Shown piece by piece: positions 8,398-12,217 of a stretch of DNA of 12,217 nt; the first letter of the stretch is position 1, and each line of letters starts with the position of its first letter. Source of the stretch: Bacteroidota bacterium (GTDB taxonomy: Bacteria > Bacteroidota > Bacteroidia > Chitinophagales > Chitinophagaceae); contig JAGWTX010000015.1 of the NCBI GenBank assembly GCA_028875955.1, forward strand, positions 1 to 12,217, in the 5' to 3' direction. A model generated the notes under the pieces. That model did not search any database. It was not told the DNA's origin and saw only the letters and a list, made by a program, of their open reading frames with translations. Made by a program: the position numbers and the translations under genes.

Positions 8398-9726
8398 TTA
8401 AATAAACCGGTTGATCAGATTTTCCAGGTATTCCTGTTTTCCGCTATTGGTTGCCGGTTCCCCATTGGCAGCGGCAAAATCACGCAGGGCTTCCAGGGAT
8501 ATTTTTCCTTCTTCAAAATCTTTACCCATTCCACTGTCAAAGGATGCGTACCTGTCTTTCCTGATTTTTTGGTAATCGGATTTTTGCAATACCGCATCCG
8601 CAACGAGTAAGGCCCGGGCAAACACATCCATACCTCCGATATGAGCATGAAAAAGATCTGCCGGATCGGTAGAATTCCTTCTGCGCTTTGCATCGAAATT
8701 GATTCCCCCGCCGGCAAAACCGCCAGCTTCCAGGATCACCAGCATGGTTTCAGCCAGTTCGTTGATATTATTGGGGAACTGGTCCGTATCCCATCCATTC
8801 TGGTAATCACCGCGGTTTGCATCCATACTACCCAGCATACCCGCATCAGCCGCCACCTGCAACTCATGTTGAAAAGTATGACCGGCCAGTGTTGCGTGAT
8901 TCACTTCAATATTCAGCTTGAAATCATTCAGCAGGTCATACTGGCGTAAAAATCCGATTACGGTTTCACTGTCATAATCATATTGGTGTTTGCTGGGTTC
9001 ACAGGGTTTGGGTTCGATAAAAAAGGTTCCTGTAAAGCCATTTTTCCTCGCATAATCCTTAGCGGTATGTAAGAAACGGGCCAGGTGTTCTTTTTCCCTT
9101 TGCATATTGGTATTCAACAGACTCATATATCCTTCGCGGCCACCCCAGAATACATAATTCTCACCACCCAGTGCAATGGTTGCATCCAATGCAGCTTTTA
9201 CCTGAGCTCCTGCATGCGCCAGTACATGAAAATCAGGATTGGTGGCCGCACCGTTCATGTATCGCCGGTTACTGAATAAATTAGCCGTACCCCACAATAA
9301 TTTGACGCCACTGTCAGCCTGCTTCTGCTTGGCATACGCTACCAATGCCTGCAGCCTTCTTTCATTTTCGCTGACATCATTGGTATAGTCCACCACATCA
9401 ACATCATGAAAACAATAATAGCCCAGGTTCATTTTGGTGATGAATTCAAATGCGGCATCCATTTTATCTTTGGCGCGTGCTATGGCATCTGTCTTTTCAT
9501 TCCAGGGATAGATATGCGTGGGTTCACCAAATGGGTCAGCGCCATTTCCCACAAAGGAATGCCAGTAGGCACAGGCAAACCGTAACCAGTCTTTCATCGT
9601 TTTGCCGGCTACTATCCTGCTTTCGTCATACCACCGGAAAGCCAGTGGGTTATCACTTGCCAGACCCTCAAATTGTATCTGGCCGATTCCTGAAAAAAAC
9701 GCTTTGTCACCTGTTACAACTTTCAT
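8398..9726 (-). CDS. xylA: Xylose isomerase (class II)
   Basis: Cytosolic enzyme of 442 residues converting D-xylose to D-xylulose, using two divalent metal ions. The extended N-terminus and size place it in class II, as is common in Bacteroidota. Active-site residues seen: H107 and D110 (CFHDVDV), E238 and K240 (FIEPKPCEP), E274 and H277 (NIEVNHATL), D302 (MDANRGD), D313 and D315 (WDTDQFP), and D345 (INFDAKRRR). The ATG at 9726-9724 gives the usual MKVVTGDKAFFSGI start. It begins 25 bp after xylB and is followed by the HAD gene after 30 bp. The complete open frame and intact ligands indicate a functional enzyme. Confidence 0.98.
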   Translation of the reverse strand: MKVVTGDKAFFSGIGQIQFEGLASDNPLAFRWYDESRIVAGKTMKDWLRFACAYWHSFVGNGADPFGEPTHIYPWNEKTDAIARAKDKMDAAFEFITKMNLGYYCFHDVDVVDYTNDVSENERRLQALVAYAKQKQADSGVKLLWGTANLFSNRRYMNGAATNPDFHVLAHAGAQVKAALDATIALGGENYVFWGGREGYMSLLNTNMQREKEHLARFLHTAKDYARKNGFTGTFFIEPKPCEPSKHQYDYDSETVIGFLRQYDLLNDFKLNIEVNHATLAGHTFQHELQVAADAGMLGSMDANRGDYQNGWDTDQFPNNINELAETMLVILEAGGFAGGGINFDAKRRRNSTDPADLFHAHIGGMDVFARALLVADAVLQKSDYQKIRKDRYASFDSGMGKDFEEGKISLEALRDFAAANGEPATNSGKQEYLENLINRFI

Positions 9727-9751
9727 TTACGTATGTTTTAATTGTTTTTGA

Positions 9752-11236
9752 TCAGTTATGTTTCATTTTTTCTTCCAGTAATTCTTTCCATTGTGCATAC
9801 AGCTCATCATATAAGGCTTCTTTCTCCGGTTCGATGGAAGCCAGCTTTTCCATATGCTGAAAAGCCTCCTTTTCGTTTTTATAGATTCCCGCACCCAAAC
9901 CGGCACCAATGGCCGCGCCTACGCTTCCATCACAGGCATACAATTCAACGGGTGCTTTTGTGGCATTGACGAAAGAAGACGCGAATACATCACTTAAAAA
10001 CAGGTTGGCCTTACCTGCCCGTATCACGGTTGGCACTAACCCGTTTTCACGCATGATATCAAGTCCGTATCTAAAGGAAAATGCGATTCCCTCCTGTCCT
10101 GCCCGGTATATATGAGCCGTCGTATGTTTGTTCAGATCTATATTCAGCATATGTGCCTGGATGGTTGCGTTCACCAGCATTCTCTCAGCTCCATTGCCAA
10201 AAGGTAACACAAACAAACCATCACTGCCTGGTGCGATCTTTCTTGCAGCATCGTTCATCTGTGTATAACCAAGATGCCCGCCCGTCACTTTCCGCAGCCA
10301 GTTGTTGAGAATGCCTGTCCCGTTGATACACAACAATATTCCCAGCCTTATCTTTTCGGCTGAATGATTAACGTGTGCGAAGCTGTTAACCCTGGATAAT
10401 TTATCATATCCCAATTGGTCACTAACGCTATAGATCACACCTGAAGTACCCGCGGTTGCTGCAATTTCACCAGGTTGCAATACGTTTAACGATAATGCAT
10501 TGTTCAACTGATCTCCCGCTTTGTACGAAACGGGAATTCCGTTTTTCAAAGAAAGTGAAGCCGCAACATCGGGTTTTAAAAAGCCATGCGGTTCAAATAC
10601 ATTTTTTATGACAGGCATGAGGTTTTTATCAAAACCATAATAGCCAAATACATCGTCCGATAAAGCCTGCTTTTTGAAATCCCAGAAAATCCCTTCAGAC
10701 AAAGCCGAAACGGTGGTACTGGTTGAACCACTCAATTTCATGGCAATAAAATCCCCTGGCAATAATACTTCGTGAATTCTCGCATAGATACCGGGTTCAT
10801 TCCTCTTAACCCATGCGAGTTTGGAAGCTGTGAAATTTCCTGGTGAATTTAACAAATGCGACAGACATTTTTCTTCCCCGATATGTAAGAAAGCCTCGTT
10901 ACCTATTGCTACGGCCCGGCTGTCGCACCAGATAATACTGTCCCTTAGAACTTGCTGTTCCTTATCTATTAACACCAGCCCATGCATCTGGTAACCGATA
11001 CCAATTGCACCAATATCCCTGGGATTATATTTTTTTGTTGCATTCGCTTTCAGTATGGCAGCCTGTACATGGAGCCACCACATTTCAGGGGATTGTTCTG
11101 CCCAACCGGGTTGTAATGAGGTAATCGCTGTTTCAATTTCCGGGTATTGTACCGAAACAATTGCCTGCTGTGTATCCGCATTTACAACGGATACTTTAAT
11201 CGAAGAAGTTCCTACATCTATACCTAATAATAACAT
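9752..11236 (-). CDS. xylB: Xylulokinase (FGGY family)
   Basis: Cytosolic kinase of 494 residues that makes D-xylulose-5-phosphate from D-xylulose and ATP. I place the start at the ATG at 11236-11234 (MLLLGIDVGTSSIKVS), because the nucleotide-binding motif should lie at the very N-terminus. The upstream in-frame ATG at 11278 would add 14 non-conserved residues encoded by the palindromic leader. Key elements: GIDVGTSS (5-12), the substrate-binding MHG (85-87) and WCDSRA (103-108), the catalytic D242 in KAGDQLNNAL, AGTSG (262-266), and C-terminal GSVGAAIGAGLGAG (437-450). It is the first gene of the packed run. The closest alternative is another FGGY pentulose kinase, but the adjacent xylA makes xylulokinase the clear reading. 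Confidence 0.95.
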   Translation of the reverse strand: MLLLGIDVGTSSIKVSVVNADTQQAIVSVQYPEIETAITSLQPGWAEQSPEMWWLHVQAAILKANATKKYNPRDIGAIGIGYQMHGLVLIDKEQQVLRDSIIWCDSRAVAIGNEAFLHIGEEKCLSHLLNSPGNFTASKLAWVKRNEPGIYARIHEVLLPGDFIAMKLSGSTSTTVSALSEGIFWDFKKQALSDDVFGYYGFDKNLMPVIKNVFEPHGFLKPDVAASLSLKNGIPVSYKAGDQLNNALSLNVLQPGEIAATAGTSGVIYSVSDQLGYDKLSRVNSFAHVNHSAEKIRLGILLCINGTGILNNWLRKVTGGHLGYTQMNDAARKIAPGSDGLFVLPFGNGAERMLVNATIQAHMLNIDLNKHTTAHIYRAGQEGIAFSFRYGLDIMRENGLVPTVIRAGKANLFLSDVFASSFVNATKAPVELYACDGSVGAAIGAGLGAGIYKNEKEAFQHMEKLASIEPEKEALYDELYAQWKELLEEKMKHN

Positions 11237-11256
11237 ATTGTATTTTTTCGCATACA

Positions 11257-11282
11257 GTAATTGGCAATTACCGAACAATTAC
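11257..11282. promoter_or_regulatory. Candidate operator: palindrome plus third half-site ahead of xylB
   Basis: GTAATTG-G-CAATTAC (11257-11271) is a perfect 7-bp inverted repeat around one base. A third half-site, CAATTAC, lies at 11276-11282, 11 bp (about one helical turn) after the second. Two flanking bases on each side extend the outer pair to a perfect 9-bp inverted repeat, CAGTAATTG at 11255-11263 and CAATTACTG at 11276-11284, 21 bp centre to centre. It ends about 20 bp upstream of the xylB start and downstream of the candidate promoter, a good position for a repressor such as an AraR/XylR-type pentose regulator. The repeats are seen directly; the operator role is inferred. A leader-RNA hairpin is the alternative. 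Confidence 0.55.
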
Positions 11283-11302
11283 TGGTTTTTCAACAATCCT
11301 AC

Positions 11303-11336
11303 CAAAAAATATTACCCATTTGGAAAGAATGACAAA
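11303..11336 (-). promoter_or_regulatory. Weak Bacteroidota-type promoter candidate for xylB
   Basis: On the minus strand, TTTG (from 11336-11333) is followed 21 bp later by TATTTTTTG (11311-11303). The Bacteroidota consensus is TTTG, about 19-21 bp, then TAnnTTTG, so the -7 box here has one extra base. It is the best match I found in the 490-bp gap and would start transcription near 11296, about 60 nt before xylB. The -33 box directly abuts the large palindrome at 11338-11361. The match is imperfect and the AT-rich setting makes chance likely. Confidence 0.35.
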
Positions 11337-11337
11337 A

Positions 11338-11361
11338 CCACCAGGGAATATTCCCCGGTGG
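11338..11361 (-). terminator. 24-bp near-perfect palindrome followed by T tract (terminator, attenuator or operator)
   Basis: On the plus strand CCACC at 11338-11342 mirrors GGTGG at 11357-11361, enclosing the perfect palindrome GGGAATATTCCC at 11344-11355. Only the pair 11343/11356 is a DNA mismatch, and in minus-strand RNA it becomes a G-U wobble. The RNA therefore forms an uninterrupted 9-bp GC-rich stem with an AAUAUU loop, followed at once by UUUU. That is intrinsic-terminator geometry for transcript reading through from SusD, about 100 nt before xylB. Because a -33 box candidate abuts it, a DNA-level operator is equally possible. Confidence 0.5.
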
Positions 11362-11369
11362 GAAACTGC

Positions 11370-11385
11370 CAATGATTACTCATTG
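11370..11385. repeat. Inverted repeat CAATGA-N4-TCATTG
   Basis: A perfect 6-bp inverted repeat with a 4-bp spacer (TTAC) lies just upstream of the large palindrome and about 35 bp upstream of the candidate -33 box. Its core CAATGATTAC resembles the CAATTAC half-sites near xylB with one inserted base, so it could be a related regulator site. This is a short element and chance occurrence cannot be excluded. Confidence 0.35.
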
Positions 11386-11670
11386 TTTTTATTTGAATAT
11401 GTTTTGTCCTTATCGTTTGCGTCCGGATTACTAAAAACCATGATTCTTCAACAACCGGTATTCTACCCGTTTATACTTTGAAAATTAATTTTTTTGTGTG
11501 ATTCTTTACCTGTCATTTACTATTTCGTTTTCGTTACATTTTGTAACCGCTTTTTCTTTCATCCACCCGGATAGATGCCGGCCGGTTGGTTACGGGAGCG
11601 GGACTTCCCGGACATTGCCGGTCACAGGACAAAACAGGGTAAGCGCAAAAAAACAATCAGGTTAAGATAT
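11386..11670. other. Non-coding stretch between the SusD and xylB transcription units
   Basis: No convincing open reading frame, tRNA or rRNA is seen on either strand here. The sequence holds T-rich tracts (for example around 11490-11500), a perfect 15-bp inverted repeat GTTACA-TTT-TGTAAC at 11533-11547, and a smaller one, CGGGA-CT-TCCCG, at 11599-11610. I found no good match to the Bacteroidota TAnnTTTG promoter box on the minus strand in this part. It may hold upstream control sites for the pentose run, but nothing specific can be assigned. Confidence 0.5.
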
Positions 11671-11701
11671 AACGGGCAGGATAAGAATATCCCTGCCCGT
11701 T
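11671..11701 (-). terminator. Hairpin terminator after the SusD gene
   Basis: AACGGGCAGG at 11671-11680 pairs perfectly with CCTGCCCGTT at 11692-11701, a 10-bp GC-rich stem that continues with three A-T pairs past a one-base bulge to a 4-nt loop. It lies 27 bp beyond the SusD stop codon on the same strand. There is no strong U tract after it, so it could be a transcript-end stabiliser rather than a classical intrinsic terminator. Position and stability favour termination of the SusC/SusD transcript, which would make the pentose run a separate unit. Confidence 0.65.
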
Positions 11702-11728
11702 TGACTATCTGTTTATCCATAACTCCGC

Positions 11729-12217
11729 TTAATATCCTGGATTCTGATATGTTGTTTTTGAATCAGGTGTTCCCTCCATCCCATCAAGCTGTCCTTGCGG
11801 AATGGGTCGTAGATAGAGGTAAGCCTGGATATTACGTGTCACCGTCTGAGGCGTGTGGTTACCATAACTGGCCCCACAGATGCTATAGGTAGAAGCCAGT
11901 TCTGCCCATTTTTGCGTACGGGCGAGATCAAACCAACGCATCCCTTCTCCATAGTATTCACGAGAACGTTCCGCAAGAATATAATTGACGTCAATGATAG
12001 CGGGGGTGGCGGCCATCATTGCAGCACTATTGTCCTGCAATTTTGTAACATTGTTGTTGTTGTCAAAACGCCATTTACCGGCCCTTGCACGGATAACATT
12101 GATCAGGTCCCTGGCAGTTTTACCGGCGGTGGTGGTTGCCCCTTTTACAGCAGCTTCCGCAGCGATAAAATATAATTCAGAGAAATAAGCAATGTTATAG
12201 GGACGTGTACTTGCTGC
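11729..12217 (-). CDS. SusD/RagB-family outer-membrane nutrient-binding protein, C-terminal part
   Basis: The last 162 residues of a SusD-like surface lipoprotein; the N-terminus lies beyond the window. SusD proteins bind glycans at the cell surface and act as the lid of a SusC TonB-dependent transporter, whose gene would be expected further upstream. Diagnostic parts read from the minus strand are AYFSELYFIAAEAAVKG (an N-terminal piece of the RagB/SusD C-terminal domain), LINVIRARAGKW, IDVNYILAERSREYYGEGMRWFDLART and the terminal TYQNPGY, close to the family's usual LxQNPGY end. The open frame runs unbroken to the window edge; the apparent start at 12040 is an internal TTG codon. Proximity to the pentose genes suggests the system captures an arabinose- or xylose-containing glycan, but this is inferred. 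Confidence 0.95.
   Translation of the reverse strand, partial: AASTRPYNIAYFSELYFIAAEAAVKGATTTAGKTARDLINVIRARAGKWRFDNNNNVTKLQDNSAAMMAATPAIIDVNYILAERSREYYGEGMRWFDLARTQKWAELASTYSICGASYGNHTPQTVTRNIQAYLYLRPIPQGQLDGMEGTPDSKTTYQNPGY

Noticed and set aside
11237..11278. In-frame upstream ATG giving xylB 14 extra residues (MFGNCQLLYAKKYN)
   Set aside because: The extension has no family counterpart, would put the nucleotide-binding motif away from the N-terminus and is encoded by the palindromic leader; the ATG at 11236 gives the normal 494-residue kinase.
11575..11892. 105-codon plus-strand open frame over the SusD end and the hairpin
   Set aside because: It crosses the terminator hairpin and runs antisense to the SusD C-terminus; no family resemblance seen.
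11729..12040. Separate 103-residue gene starting at 12040
   Set aside because: The start is an internal TTG and the same frame is open with SusD-type sequence to the window edge, so it is only the tail of the SusD gene.
12051..12064. GTT/AAC trinucleotide run inside the SusD gene
   Set aside because: It encodes a short Asn stretch (NNNN) in a surface loop; only four units and in frame, so not evidence for a regulatory repeat.

Overview
The window reads as a pentose-utilisation locus from a Bacteroidota bacterium, most likely of the Chitinophagaceae/Sphingobacteriia type. This is inferred from the SusD (RagB) outer-membrane nutrient-binding protein, the Bacteroidota-type SSS sugar symporter, the family flavour of the XylA/AraA/AraB proteins, moderate G+C and the lack of obvious Shine-Dalgarno sequences. 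Every gene I can support lies on the minus strand, so transcription runs from high to low coordinates.

Layout in transcription order: (1) 12217-11729, the C-terminal end of a SusD-like lipoprotein, cut by the window edge, followed by a strong hairpin (11671-11701) that probably ends the upstream SusC/SusD transcript. (2) A ~490-bp non-coding stretch (11237-11728) with several perfect or near-perfect inverted repeats, one weak Bacteroidota-type promoter candidate and, next to the first gene, a three-half-site palindrome that looks like an operator. (3) A tightly packed co-directional run: xylB, xylA, a HAD phosphatase, araB, araD, a lipoprotein aldose 1-epimerase, a GH127-type beta-L-arabinofuranosidase, araA and a 5'-truncated-by-window SSS symporter. 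Gaps are mostly -1 to 31 bp, with 71 bp before araD and 97 bp before the symporter.

The genes form one coherent pathway. The exported GH127 enzyme releases L-arabinose from beta-L-arabinofuranosides, the lipoprotein mutarotase interconverts the anomers in the periplasm, and the SSS symporter imports the sugar with sodium. AraA, AraB and AraD convert L-arabinose through L-ribulose and L-ribulose-5-phosphate to D-xylulose-5-phosphate. XylA and XylB bring D-xylose to the same intermediate. Catalytic residues are intact in all these enzymes as far as I can read them. The exception is the HAD protein, whose first motif has Asn where the usual second Asp sits.

Nothing here is an obviously new defence or mobile system; it is a metabolic locus. 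The points most worth a second look are the regulatory architecture ahead of xylB, the non-canonical HAD protein inside the operon, the heptanucleotide repeat array that carries the araA stop codon, and the absence of a local regulator gene.
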